DNA from: Rutpela maculata
Lineage: Eukaryota; Arthropoda; Insecta; Coleoptera; Cerambycidae
Length of the DNA: 64,000 nucleotides
Reading direction: 5' to 3'
Assembly: GCA_936432065.2 (NCBI GenBank)
Contig: OW386289.2
Location: forward strand, 35,855,903 to 35,919,902
Shown: positions 22,233 through 34,077 of the stretch, piece by piece
Layout of the letters: each line of letters begins with the position of its first letter
Position numbering within the stretch: the first letter of the stretch is position 1
Notes under the pieces: model-generated
Told to the model about the DNA's origin: nothing
The model's database searches: none
Seen by the model: only the letters and a program-made list of their open reading frames with translations
Made by a program: the position numbers and the translations under genes

Positions 22233-23389
22233 GTAACATTTGTTTTTTACCCTATGCTTGTTGCAATATTATTTATAATTTTTTATAATTATGCATACTA
22301 CTATATAACGCATTTAACGCTGGTTTAAACCCACAGTTTCAATATTTCGACTGCTGTATTGAGTAAGTGTTTCCTATTACAATATATAAACCTAATCCGA
22401 AAATAATTCCTGCATATCTATTGAATGTAGTATCTTTTTTTAATTACCCTGTATATTCGACGAATAGTATGGTATAGTATGGTATGGTATAGTATGATAT
22501 GGTTTACATATATTAGCGTTGGACTGTTGGACTGTTACAGGGATTTTATTTATCACTAGCGTACGTAGATCTCAAAATATGAAGTAAAATTCATGAACGT
22601 GTATCAGTTGTTCTCGATACTTAATAATAAAAATACGATTTTGTCGGATATAAGCCCCCTGTACATTATTTCGCGACATCTGTTTAAATTAATTTATATT
22701 TCCTAATATTATTTATGGTTATATATACCTATATCTAAAAAGCATTTCTGAAACAAGACAGATATATGTAAGTTCTTTTTGATAAAATGGTATTTTTATC
22801 CCTACCATAAATAAAAATTATCTTCATAGCAATTATGTGTTTACTGTTCTATTTCTTTTTAAACATTCATAAGCGTTGAACATAAACATCTGGCCTCAAG
22901 TAAGAAATAAACAATTTGAGATGTATTTTGCAACTAAGGATATGTTTTTATAATACTTTATTTCACACATTGTCACATGCGAATTTGTTTATTATTCGCC
23001 TCTATTTAAATATTAACAGATGGCCTTAGATATTCCTGGTTTTGTTGTACTGTATCTTTTGCAGAATAATTATCTTCATAGCAATGGTGCGTTTTGCGTT
23101 TTGTGTTCTATTTTTGTAAATTCATGAATGGTTGGTATACATAAACATTTATCCTCATGTGTGAAAATGTAACAAATTGTCTAATTTGTAGGTAACGTGG
23201 TCTGTCATGGGTTCCGACGCCTTTTTAGGTTAATTATATTTTGCATATGTCACATCAGTTTTGTGGGTAATGTTTAATCTCTTTATTTAAGTTTATGAAA
23301 TAATCGTCAAGATGTATTTGATATAGAGAATATGTCTGTTTTGCAATGACCTGCATTTTTCCATTTTTATATTAAAAAGTTCGATATAT

Positions 23390-24227
23390 TTATTGAAATA
23401 AAACGTATTGTATTAAAGATGTGTAGTTATTTATGTACCATAAATCATCCACATTTTGAAGGTTCCCATTTACATACATGACATCTGGATTATGAGTATG
23501 GTGGACCATCCACATAACTATGTCATTCTGTCCTATTGTGGTTTGTAAAACAAAGGTATTTGAATCTGAAGTTTTGAAGTTGTGTGTATATTTCCTTGGT
23601 AAACTTGGACCTTGTATAAAGAAGTTTGATGAGAGCAGCTTTTTCAAATCAAATATATTGATGGAAAATTCCGAAGTTCTTCACCAGTAAAGCCATATAA
23701 TTTTTTTACCATGCTTGTGTTCTCTTATTAATTCGTTTGCTAGATAGAGTGAGCAGTTGAGTTTTGGGCCCATATTCTCTGCATCTAAATGAAGTTAAGT
23801 ATATTTGACACTGTCTCGAATCTCCGATCCACTGAAGAATCTTGAAGTAATTTGTAAATTGTTGGTTTTTAGAATTTCTCGTAAACAACTCATCGATTCA
23901 TAGCCCATATGCAGTTATTTTCCTTTGAAATCTTGATTACTGGAGGTGAAAACTGTTTGAAAATCCTCATGTATTGCATCGGTCTTTCCATCGTAATACC
24001 GGTAATTCATTATTGTTCCTTGATGAGATAAAACCTATTCCAATCGGTTTCAGAAGAAAACTTTCCACAGGTGGTTAAGAGAGTTAAGAGAGAATTATTG
24101 CATAGGTGGTGAAACAAGAATCATATGGAAGTCTATCAAAAAACAAATTTGTACTATGTTCACCAATCACTATATACATCCTTTGAAATGCAATCTTTGG
24201 ATTCGAATACACTTGATATCTAGCCAT
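23390..24227 (-). pseudogene. Decayed gene, right copy
   Basis: Mirror image of 4477-5314 with the same frame changes and stops, including segments at 23,390-23,647 and 23,706-23,888. Product not recognised. Confidence 0.45.
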
Positions 24228-24267
24228 TCTGATATGTAAATAAAACAAATCATTATTAATATGAAAT

Positions 24268-24615
24268 TTAATTAACAGTGTCTTGATTATAAATATTATA
24301 TTTTACAATATATTCGTTAGGTATGGTATTTCTAATAGAGAATAGCATGTGAAAAAAACCTTCTGAAATCATTTCTTTTAAAAACACATCGAGAGTAATG
24401 AATCTTCGTAAGACATGGCTACATAACTCTTCAGCGCGACCATATGTTTTCAGTGTGTACTCTAGATGTCCAAGACGAACTAAAGTATCAGTTTCATAAT
24501 CTCTAACATGATACGTAATATTGGGAGATGTATCGAGTTCTTGAAATTTTTCTCTTGAAATATCCTGATACAAATTGAGAATGGCATTTTTTAAGTTATC
24601 ATTGATATCGTCCAT
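24268..24615 (-). CDS. Unrecognised 115-residue protein (right copy)
   Basis: Mirror image of 4089-4436, same protein. The frame is open up to 24,750, but the ATG at 24,615 is preferred for the same reason as in the left copy. Confidence 0.5.
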   Translation of the reverse strand: MDDINDNLKNAILNLYQDISREKFQELDTSPNITYHVRDYETDTLVRLGHLEYTLKTYGRAEELCSHVLRRFITLDVFLKEMISEGFFHMLFSIRNTIPNEYIVKYNIYNQDTVN

Positions 24616-25153
24616 TCTAATAATTCTAACTAGGCACTTTAGAATTAAAATCAAAGTACAAAGCGTAAGGTAGCACAGTAATTGAAGAAGTGGAGCTGAT
24701 TGATTATTGTGGTCGGTAGAAATATCAATAAGTTTTGTGTGGTAGCGCATGCGTCTTTTATCGTAAATTTTTTTGTTGAGAGGGGGAACATGTCACGTGT
24801 CTAACACCTGCATATGTTATTCGCGGAATCCTACACTTGTCGAGACAAGTTAATGAAACTATGTGTTCAGGTTATTTCAAGGTTTATAATGCTCTGTAAA
24901 AAAATATATTGCATCATGTTATGACATCATTATTTTTTTCGGAGACGTCGCGTGAGAAAGCATTGTCCAGATTGCATATGACACTCTGTAAAAAATATAT
25001 AATTTGGTATATGAAAGCCTAACAATGTGCTATCTTTTAATTCGAGTATGGGGGAATAATGTGACTTTCCTATCTAATCTTATAACACGATACAAAGTAT
25101 GATATAAATCTGGGTTTGCATGTTATGAGGTGAAAGAAATTCAGTGAAAACGC

Positions 25154-25301
25154 TATATAAAACATTTGAAATGATGTTCTGTTTGAGTTTTTCCGAGTAT
25201 ATGAGAAGTTAAATATGATCGATACTCTTTCAGAAGAACTATACAGTGAATCCATAATAGAAAAGAAACACGCGTATAACACGTTTTTGTATTATGCGTA
25301 A
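25154..25301 (+). CDS. Micro-ORF 2 with TATATAAA box (right copy)
   Basis: TATATAAA at 25,154-25,161, ATG at 25,215, stop TAA at 25,299-25,301. 28 residues containing SESIIEKKH. Mirror of 3403-3489. The R repeat (25,324-25,480) follows and separates it from micro-ORF 1. Confidence 0.42.
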
Positions 25302-25636
25302 ATTGATTTTTTACTGTTAATATCCTGTATCTGAGTTGAAAATGTAAAAATTACTAGTCAAAATATATTATTTTTTCTTAGTCTATAAGATTTTTTCATT
25401 ATTATTTATGTAGGTTGAAATAGCTCAGTCTGAGGTTCCATCCCTGGCTTCGACACAATTTTTCTTTAGCAAAGCGAGATATTCTATTACCCTCAGCACT
25501 AGTTGCCATCTGATGGTCATAACCTAGTTCATCTTACCATATTTTACAAGTTCAGACATGTCTGGACTTGTTTCCCCATCAACATCTGTTGCTATGGAGA
25601 GCATCCCCCACCTAAGATTATTATACCCTTAAACGA

Positions 25637-25799
25637 TATATAAAGCATATGCAATTTTGTGTCTTCCTGAGTATACAACAAAGTAAATATGATTGATACT
25701 CTTCCTGAAGAACTAGAACTAGACAGTGAATCTATAATAGAGAAGAAGCATGAAGTTTACAGTTTGTGCAGAACTGGGCTTACCAATACGTGTGTCTAA
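25637..25799 (+). CDS. Micro-ORF 1 with TATATAAA box (right copy)
   Basis: TATATAAA at 25,637-25,644, ATG at 25,689, TAA at 25,797-25,799. 36 residues. Compared with micro-ORF 2, the codons ATT/ATC, TCT/TCC, GAG/GAA, AAG/AAA and CAT/CAC differ only at the third base, and the length change is two whole codons. That points to selection on the peptide in the past. Confidence 0.45.
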
Positions 25800-25936
25800 T
25801 TCAGCATTATTTTATTATTGCTTTAATTGATATTCTATTATATATAGGAGAGGGGGAAGAATGAAAATACTTTTCTTATAAATTTAACACCTGACATTAT
25901 ATATTTTACCATTCATTATAATTTACTTGAAAACCT

Positions 25937-26122
25937 TTGCTTATTTTTAAACACTTTCTCATCCCAGATCTTCTGTATTTCATGAGGTATATGAATGATT
26001 TCTTTCTTCACAATGATAGTGGTAGTTACATTGCAATAATTACACGATACATCCAAATCAGGCTGGTTCGTCTCAAAATGTATTTTCTATTTACTTGTAA
26101 AGTTTTTAATAAATATTTGTAA
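25937..26122 (+). CDS. Small ORF or terminal exon (right copy)
   Basis: Mirror of 2582-2767. A possible acceptor CTCATCCCAG at 25,961-25,970 falls inside the frame and AATAAA occurs at about 26,108. It is the nearest downstream open frame to the micro-ORFs and could be spliced to them. Confidence 0.25.
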   Translation: MLIFKHFLIPDLLYFMRYMNDFFLHNDSGSYIAIITRYIQIRLVRLKMYFLFTCKVFNKYL

Positions 26123-27257
26123 AACTACATGTGGTTTATTTTCCATTACATAAAATATGTAATGTTTCCCGGACTAATTTTATAAAATAATTTTTAATTT
26201 AACCCCTGTATATGTTTAATTATTTTATTACAATAAAATAGAAATGGAATAATATGTATTTTATTTCACACAGCCCTGTACATTAATTAAGTATTTTCAA
26301 ACTGCTTTCAGTTTGTTATTTATTGTCTCCTTGTAACATTATAACGCGAATTGATACACATATGACATATGTGTAATTCTATTTTTAGTCCGTATTTGAC
26401 CCTCGTGGCACGAACGGCTTAAATGCATTGAGAATGTAACATTATTCGTTAAATATTTACCTGATCCATTTACCTTAGCAAGTTTTGTGAATGTGTGTTA
26501 CCTCTACGATATATCTGTTTGGTGGGCGTTTTGTGCCTCTAAGAATATTTTGTGAATATTGTTCTGTGAAATAAAAATAATGTGAAATAGTGCGAAGTGG
26601 CAGTGTTTATGTTTTCTTGGATACCTTTTGTTTTTACATTGGATTACCATTGGATTACCTATAAGGTATCGTATTGATGCAAATTTATAAACACATTGTT
26701 TAGAGAGATTTTTGGGGCGTTTTTAAAAATTTATTATTTCTTTGATGTTGATGCTATACTATAGTCTGAAATCGTGTACACATGATTTGGGATTGGAAAA
26801 ATGCTTATTTTTTCCTCTGAAATTATTTCGAAATTTTTAATGGGTATTCATTGACTTATAGAGAGCCAGTATTCATGGGTGGTTTGAAATGCACATTTTT
26901 TTATATCAGATATAACGAAAAGCCAAAAACCGCCCATTTTGTGAAAAACTAGTCAGTTATCAGGCAACTGCTAGAATCTAAGATGAAATTGTAAATTTTA
27001 AGTCAAAATATATTGTTTTATTCCTAGTCTATAAGATTTCTTTCATTAATATTTGTGTAAGCTGAAATAGCTCAGTCTGAAGTTCCAGAAGTCCTAATTT
27101 CGACACATTTTTCTTTAGCAAAGCGAGAAGTCAAAAACTATGCACTTTGTATACATATTGTTGATAACGTAAATAATTTTTGTGATGAAATGCACATCTT
27201 GTGAAAAATTGACAATATCCTGTTATGAGAAACTACAATTAACATGTTGCTATTTTT

Positions 27258-29700
27258 AGTCCGTATTTGGTCACTCAAATAAGATAAGTGAAAACCTAGC
27301 GTCAATTTTAGTTTCGTTCGATTTAGATTACGAGACTTAAAAATAATAACTCACCAGAGTGCATAGAAATTTTAAAGTTTTCTCGATGAATAGCTTTAAT
27401 CCATTTGTTTCTCAGTTTCTCATCTTTGGGAAATTTAAAAACGTGTACCTTTTCCCGGTGGCATAATTACCAGTACAGCGAAGACCGCAGCATTTGTTTA
27501 CTATTTTGCATGGCAATTAAGTATTTTATAACTATCACTGGAATGTATTATTTGTTGACTGTTTTAGATGGGGGTTTTAGATCACATTTACACGTTTAAA
27601 ACACAGAATAAACAATAAGATACATTTGACACTACACTTGACAACCTTTGAAGCGTGACGTCATGTCAGCTGTTGTCTGGCTTTAATCTCTAGGTGGTGT
27701 TGGTAATACGCGACTGACGTCCCCTGAGAAATAAATTGGTGTCGCGTCATTTTGACGCCCGGTAGTGCGTTCTTCTACAGTAGCATCTCGCAACCCCATG
27801 GGGGTGGTTTTCAAGCACACCGTCGAACATAGTCTAGTTTCTTCTCACTTCCACACAACGTAGGTGTTTCGAATTTTTATAGAAGTCATTGCAACTTTTT
27901 ATAGATAAATCTTACATAGGGGGTAGTTTTCACACCATCTGAGAGTTAACACTGTAGGACGTTGATGGTACGTAAGTTTCTAGTTCTATTTTAGAGTACT
28001 ACGCAAAATAGAAATCCTGTTGGATTTTACGTTTTCTCTTGTTTTGTGTCCTTTAAACTTGGGGGTTGTTGTTCTCAACCCTATAGGGGTAGTTTATGAA
28101 AATTACGTCGGATCTGATGCAGTTTCTTATCACTTTAACAAAACTTAGACATTTCGAGCTTTTTCAGCAGTCATTACTGTTTTGTATCGATTTTTTTATA
28201 AATGGTGGCTAGTTTTCGCGCCTCACTGGGGATGTGTTTCATATCTATTGTATGTATGCTGCTGTTTAACTTTAATTTGTATAATTCGATCGATTAGAAT
28301 GTAACAACTATTCTCATAGCTTAATATTCTTTTTACCCCAGTCCAGGGGTGTTTTTTGGCTCTAGCTAAAGATTTTGGGGGTGTACGAATTTTTTTGACC
28401 TCGGATTCGGATTCAGCGACCGAAAATACATAGGGATATATGGGTTTGGTTCGCTGGTCTGAACTCCTTTTTTTTTGTGGGGCTGTGTAATTTTTTATTA
28501 GTCCTGTTTAGTCTGCTACCCCGCGCCAGGAGCGGATACAGACTCCTGGACATGGAGTAGAAAAGTAATAAAAAGAGTCACTCGCCTTACTCACTCGGAA
28601 ACCGAGCCACTTGAGTCTGGTTTGTAAGAACAGAATATAACTTGTAGACTTATTTGGTGATATTCGGGTCTCTAGGCAGTATGAAGTGCAATCGTTTTCA
28701 ATTTTTTCACAGAAAAACTTCAGCTCTTTATCTTTAAAATGGCGGTTACGTTTCTTAATTGTTATAAAGAAAGTAGCTGTGAATTTAAAAAAAAACGACT
28801 AACTATGCCCCCTATTGACCTGGGACAATTTTTTTTTTAATTCGTGTAAAAATGCCAGTTTTTCGAATATGAAAAAGGCATTTCTCTTCGAGCAATAGCA
28901 ATGAAGTTATTCTATTTGTTTATAAGTTAAAAATTATAGGGTTTTTGGAATGAGATTTTGCAATAATGAACACATTTTTTTTTTTAGATCTAATAATTTA
29001 TTTCGATAAAACAACTCTTCTCCTTTCATTGAGATACCCGTAGAACCATTGTATTTTCATTATTGCGCGTATAATGTTATTGCAAAAAAACATCTCAGGG
29101 ATCAACAATTACAATTTTGCAAAAACTATTCAATGAATCGATTTGAAATTTTTACCATATATTAAGTACTACATGACCCAATTTCTTACGTAATAAAGTC
29201 GTAGGTTGATTTTTGCAACATTTATTGTTAATTGAATATTATGCGAATATAGACCGTTCTTTGCAATTTTCTAAGCAACAAATAATCATATCGACATTTT
29301 CAAAAAGCCATTTTAAAGGTTTTTTAATTCCCTACAAGATAGTTTCTCCGAATTGTTGATCAAATACTTTATTTTTTACTGGTAGGCAAAAATGTACAAA
29401 AATATACAATTTCTGGCCTTTAATTCTTAATAACTAAAAAACCACGCCAAATCCACTGCAGGAAAAGTATAGGTTTTGTTCCTATAGGCCTATATTACCT
29501 GAAAAACTTGTCAGCTGTCTGGAGTGTCCCTATAACAGGGTATTTTTTTGCTTATTTCCCTGGAGTAATTCTACCTCCGCTTAAAGGTGGCTAAATCTTT
29601 GAAGACAACAAATATAAAAGGGTGAACAAAAATTAAATTTTACAGTTAATTTTATTAATAAACAAACTGAGTAATTTAAACAAAATTTTCTCAATTTAAT
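27258..29700. other. Right flank, no recognisable gene
   Basis: Holds a short dispersed repeat (27,655-27,708, see 271-323). It also holds a weak tandem duplication in which 27,770-27,960 resembles 28,060-28,240 (AACCCNATNGGGGTNGT then a CTTNTCACTT stretch). The remainder is AT-rich with homopolymers. I see no coding or RNA gene. Confidence 0.5.
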
Positions 29701-29745
29701 ATTTATTGTTATAATCGTAGATAAAGTAAAGTATTCAACTTGCGG

Positions 29746-29828
29746 TAATGGTAATAACTCATTTGATGAAGTACAGCACTCGCCTACGGCTCGTGTTGTA
29801 AACTTTCATCTGCGTGAGTTATTACCTA
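29746..29828. repeat. Small palindromic element with CTCGCCTACGGCTCG core
   Basis: GGTAATAACTCA and TGAGTTATTACC form the outer stem, TACAGCAC and GTGTTGTA the inner stem, with the loop TCGCCTACGGCTC. An 80-nt hairpin-forming element, probably a short MITE-like or exapted repeat. Confidence 0.6.
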
Positions 29829-30220
29829 CATTACCTCTCGTTGAATAATATACTATTATGTATTTAATCCTTATTTTTAATTTAAGAAGTTTAATGGTTT
29901 GCTTGTTTAAGTAGAGTGAACTTTAAGTACAACGAATTATAACATATAGGAGCTACTTAGTTCAGTTTTGATTTTCCAAATACCTGTTTTATGATGAATT
30001 ACCTACCATACGTAAGTACATTTGTGTATTTAACATGAAATAATTGATTTGTTTGGCATTTGTATTTAATTTTAGTTGTGAAAATTGTTTTGTAATTACG
30101 TCAGGTATTATAAGCCATTGAAAGCTGTGTATAACTTGTGTTCCGAACCTTTAAAGGTTTGAAATTGGAAGTTGTCAACTTATGTCGTGTTTTTAGTATT
30201 GTATTATATTACTACGTATA

Positions 30221-30475
30221 TACTCAGAAACAACACTCGTTGATCATAACTACTACACAAGAAGTAAAACTAAAAAACAAATAAAGGTAGTCGTTGCACA
30301 AAAGACTATAGGAACAAAATGTTTTGTCTACTTAGGTCCTAGATTATATAATAAGCTCCCAGAAGATATTAAACAAATCAGATCTGTAACAAAATATAAA
30401 AAAGAAATAAAAAAATGGCTGCTGAACATAAATTACACAGAAATAGATACATTTATTAATACTGGAAGTCTTTAA
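30221..30475 (+). pseudogene. 3' end of a non-LTR retrotransposon ORF2
   Basis: The open frame ends TAA at 30,473-30,475. It contains GPRLYNKLPEDIK and a basic helix ending KKWLL, the usual C-terminal pattern of jockey/CR1-like reverse transcriptase ORFs (GP.LWN.LP followed by FK..L..YL). A 3' UTR of about 420 bp follows and ends in TAAATAAATAAATA near 30,888-30,902. The element is 5' truncated. Confidence 0.75.
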
Positions 30476-30944
30476 GCTTTCTTTTAGTCTTTAAGTTTTG
30501 TAATTCCTCAAATTTATGTTTTTTACTTTTTGTAAATTTTCGTTTTTAAGTTAACTTCTAATATTTTAATTTTAATATTTTTCTTAATATTAATACCTGA
30601 AAATTCACTAACAGCAAATTCTATTGCAATTAAATGAAAATACATGTTTTATAAAATCCATGAAAACTTATATTGATAATACCCAACACGGGTCTATTGC
30701 CTTTGCATTCAGGTTCTTAGGACCCTTCGCAAAATAAATAGAACTTAGTTGGGTATTTCGCATATGTACGCACACTCTTATGAAACTACCCATTGCTCAC
30801 AGACTCTAACGAGTCTAAGCAATCACTCATTTATTTATTTATGCCTATACCTTTATATTAAAATTAATCATTGTATCTTTTGTTAACCTATATAAATAAA
30901 TAAATATTCTATTCTATAATACAATACTGCAATTTACGTTAACA

Positions 30945-31625
30945 ATTAGTAATAAGCTAGAGAAAATATTTTTAGATAAAATTTAAAAGCTCGAATTGCT
31001 CTATTTGCCGAAAACATTTCACAAAACAAAACGTCAAAAAATTATCGCAACATTTGCCACTACAGCGACACAAAAAATTTGAGCAATAAATTTTGCATGT
31101 TAGTACTGTCAAACGCGAATCTACGTTGGATTACCACTAATAATGACGTTTGATTGGTGCAATGTTGTAAAACAAGGGCGGATCTGGACTTTGACCTGGG
31201 GGGGGGGGGGTAACACTGAACTCAAAATTTTTTGATGAGTGGGAAGGAGAAATCCGAAAAACATTTTTTCGTCCCAAAATTTTTTTGATGAGCGGAGGGG
31301 GAGAAATCCGAAAAAAAACTTTTTCGTCCCAAAATTTTTATGAAAAAAATTTTCATCCCAAATTTAAAAAATAAAATTTTAAAACGAAAGTTGCTGGTTT
31401 ACACAATCTTGGGGGGGATAATTACCTTGTTAAAATTTTCTTCTTCCCAAAATTAATAAAAAATCATAACATTTTAAAACGAAAGTTGGTGGTTTGCAAA
31501 ATCTGGAGGGGGGTAATTACCCCGTTATCCCCCCCCCCCCAAAATACGCGCTTGTTGTGAAAAAACGTGCTCTCATTACTCATTGCCTATAGCGTTAATG
31601 AGTGAAATAATCGATGGAAAATATT
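30945..31625 (+). repeat. Dispersed repeat with a nested G/C-run insertion
   Basis: 30,945-31,176 and 31,556-31,615 match 61,355-61,800 (for example ATAAAATTTAAAAGC, GTACTGTCAAA, TTAATGAGTGAAATAATC). Between them lies about 380 bp with long G or C runs and repeated GAGAAATCCGAAAAA / TTTTCGTCCCAAAATTTTT units, starting near CAAGGGCGG and ending near CGCGCTTG. This block is absent from the other copy, so it is a later insertion. Confidence 0.65.
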
Positions 31626-32479
31626 TCACCCTATTTTATTTTTCTATCAGAATCAGACATTGACATTATAGAACAAGATCAGACACAGTGGGTATTACCA
31701 ACAACATCATTTTACACATAAAAACACGAAATACGACATTTTTTATTGGTCACAGATATTCTTATTTTAAAAAAAGTGTAAAATTTAATTTTTTTTTTAA
31801 ATCATGTTTTTTGTACATCTATTGCCATATCTCAAAAATAAATTGAGCTATCGATGTGAACTTTTTTTTGTTATAAAACACACACTTAAGCGCTTCTTTC
31901 TATACATAGGATTGCTAATAGAAAAAAATATGAACATGCCAAAAACGTAGATGACCCTGAAAGTTTAGAGAATACGCCATCAAATTTTCACTAAGCGAGG
32001 AACTTTCTTTTTTTTGAAAATTTTGTGTAACATGCTATGAAGAAAATGAAGTCAATACACTAAAAAAGTTTTTAGAAAAAAAATATTTTCATTATTAGCA
32101 ATAGTTTGCTAGTTACGAATTTTTTTAGGAGGAATTGTCGAAGCGTACGCGCACGGCACTTAAGAATAATAATGATCATGTATTGCGTGTAACGGAACTT
32201 TTCATTATTATTTTTTTTATGTTTAGGACTGTTTTATCACGTTTTAGGATCTGAAAGGATAACTTATTTTTTCCAGTGGCGCATTAAGGACTAAGGTTGA
32301 AGGCAAAAACGAATTAAAAATCTTAAATAGAGTATCTGGGATAAAAATGCATTGCATTGGGATCTCGGAAATGGTAAAAAATAATATTATAGTAAATGGA
32401 AAAAAAAGTTGCGCAACTAGGGGGCTAATAAAATTCCATAAACAGAAGTTTAGGAAAAGTAATAATTTTGGAGTGTTTT

Positions 32480-33110
32480 GATAAAAAGTAAACTATCGAG
32501 TTTTCCTTTTTTTGCGTTATTATTGGAGCTAAATAAAAAAGACAGTTTCTTAAAGCACATGGCAATCTTAATATTTGTATCCGACATTTCCTGTGTCAGA
32601 GTCCCTATCCGAAATTCCCATGCATTGCATTTTTACCCTAGATCCACACAATAACACAGGTCGACAAAAAAAAAAGTTCTGCTCCAAGGACTAAACCTAT
32701 CATGCCTTAAGTATTTTTGTGTGCTGAATCCGAATTGTCCACTTAGATTTCGAGCAAATGTCAAACATTGTCAAAAAATTGTATTTTGACGATAAAAACC
32801 GGGATTTACTCGAAATCTACTTGGTAAAAAAAATTTTAAATAAAAAATTCGGATTCAGCTCACAAAAATACATAAGGAATGATAAGTTAGTCCTTGGAAC
32901 AGAACTTGTGTTTTGATAAAAAGTAAACTATCGAGTTTTCCTTTTTTCTACGTTATTATTGGAGCTAAATAGAAAAGACAGTTTCTTAAAGCACTTTTTT
33001 TTTTGAACGTGGCAATCTTAATATTTGTATCCGACATTTCCTGTGTCAAAGTCCCTATCCGAAACTCTCATGCATGGCATTTTTACCCTAGATCCACACA
33101 ATAATTGAGT
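32480..33110. repeat. Direct repeat pair surrounding a small foldback MITE
   Basis: 32,480-32,665 and 32,910-33,110 are direct copies (ATAAAAAGTAAACTATCGAG and GTATCCGACATTTCCTGTG in both). Between them 32,674-32,907 is a foldback element with ends AAGTTCTGCTCCAAGGACTA and TAGTCCTTGGAACAGAACTT. Confidence 0.75.
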
Positions 33111-33399
33111 AAACGTGTTTTTTTCGCCTAAATTAGGTAACAAAAAAGAAAAAAAATATCCTATATTAAGTCTCTTTTAATTTCCGCAGCCCTAATTATA
33201 AAACGTTTCCATAACTTGTGCACAAGTTTATCGTTCTCCTCTATTACTACGCCACATAAAATCCACTCCATTTTACGATGAAACTTAGATTTTTTATTTT
33301 AAATATTTTTTTAGCAGATAATCCACGCACATTTCGCACAATGGCCATACGTTCTACAATATAATACAAGTGGTAATAAGGGAAAGAATATCCTTACAC

Positions 33400-34077
33400 A
33401 TTTTATTTCCACATACAGTGTAAGTACAGTATCGACAAAAATATTTTTGAAAATTTTTATTGTCCAAATAGGCTTAGAATGTCATGAAACGTCGAGATTT
33501 TAAGTTTGAGCAAAAAAAAATTCTGTCTGTCGGTCTGTCTGTAACTTTTTTTGTGCGCACGATTACTCCGGAACCGTTTAAGATATTGACTTGAAAATTT
33601 GGTACACGTACCATGTATTTTAACGAGATCTGGAACTAGATTATTCCGTTAAAGGGTTGGTGGGTAAATGGGGGTAAATAGGCAAATCAAGCAAGTAAGA
33701 GTCCATAAAATTGGTATTTAGTATATATAAGAGAAGCCAAAAAATTTTTTGGCATTAACCACCCCCATTACCAACTCCCACCCCATTATTCAAGGGGGCG
33801 AAAAAAATAAAATTGTCATTTAGTGTGTGTACAAAAACCAAAGGCCTCACAATTTTTTTTACTTTATCCACCACTACTACCACCCCCCTTCCACCACCCT
33901 CAGCCCCACTATCGATGTGGCATGTCGTTTTATAGGTTTTTGGGGTAGACGATTTCAAATATTTTATTATTAAAGTTCCATAAACAATTATTTCCACATT
34001 CAAGTTTTTTTCGTTGTGAGAGACTTGGATAGAAGATCTGGATGTGGAAGTAGTGATTCCTTAGGCAGCGGTTTTAT
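33400..34077. repeat. B element, intact copy
   Basis: About 0.68 kb; its reverse complement is found at 37,003-46,205, interrupted there by the errantivirus-like element. Both ends carry TTCCACATCCAG / GGATGTGGAAGT-type sequence. It contains CTGTCTGTCGGTCTGTCTGT and a TATATAAGAGAAG stretch. Non-coding; the 82-codon frame within it is an artefact of C-rich runs. Confidence 0.75.

Larger units (their letters stand above)
1447..27257. repeat. Giant imperfect palindrome
   Basis: Left positions 1447-6644 pair with right positions at a constant sum of 28,704. Left positions 18,170-19,321 pair at a constant sum of 40,229. The inner 20,620-20,763 pairs with 20,764-20,907 at sum 41,527. The outer arm is therefore 6,350 bp on each side without an indel in the parts I followed, and only one substitution was noticed (6370 A versus 22334 C). 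Outside 1447 and 27257 the flanks stop matching. The two step changes in the sum are an 11,525-bp retrotransposon in the left arm and a 1,298-bp segment (19,322-20,619) absent from the right arm. A mobile-element or virus-like unit joined head to head, a genomic inverted duplication, or an assembly fold-back are all possible. Confidence 0.92.

Noticed and set aside
1447..27257. Palindrome as a plain sequencing fold-back artefact
   Set aside because: Not excluded, but less favoured: the arms differ by an 11.5-kb insertion, a 1.3-kb loss and a substitution, and both outer edges stop sharply at different flanks. Kept as an alternative in the findings.
33755..34003. 82-codon Gly/Val-rich frame
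   Set aside because: Comes from C-rich runs in the B element; no sign of a gene.
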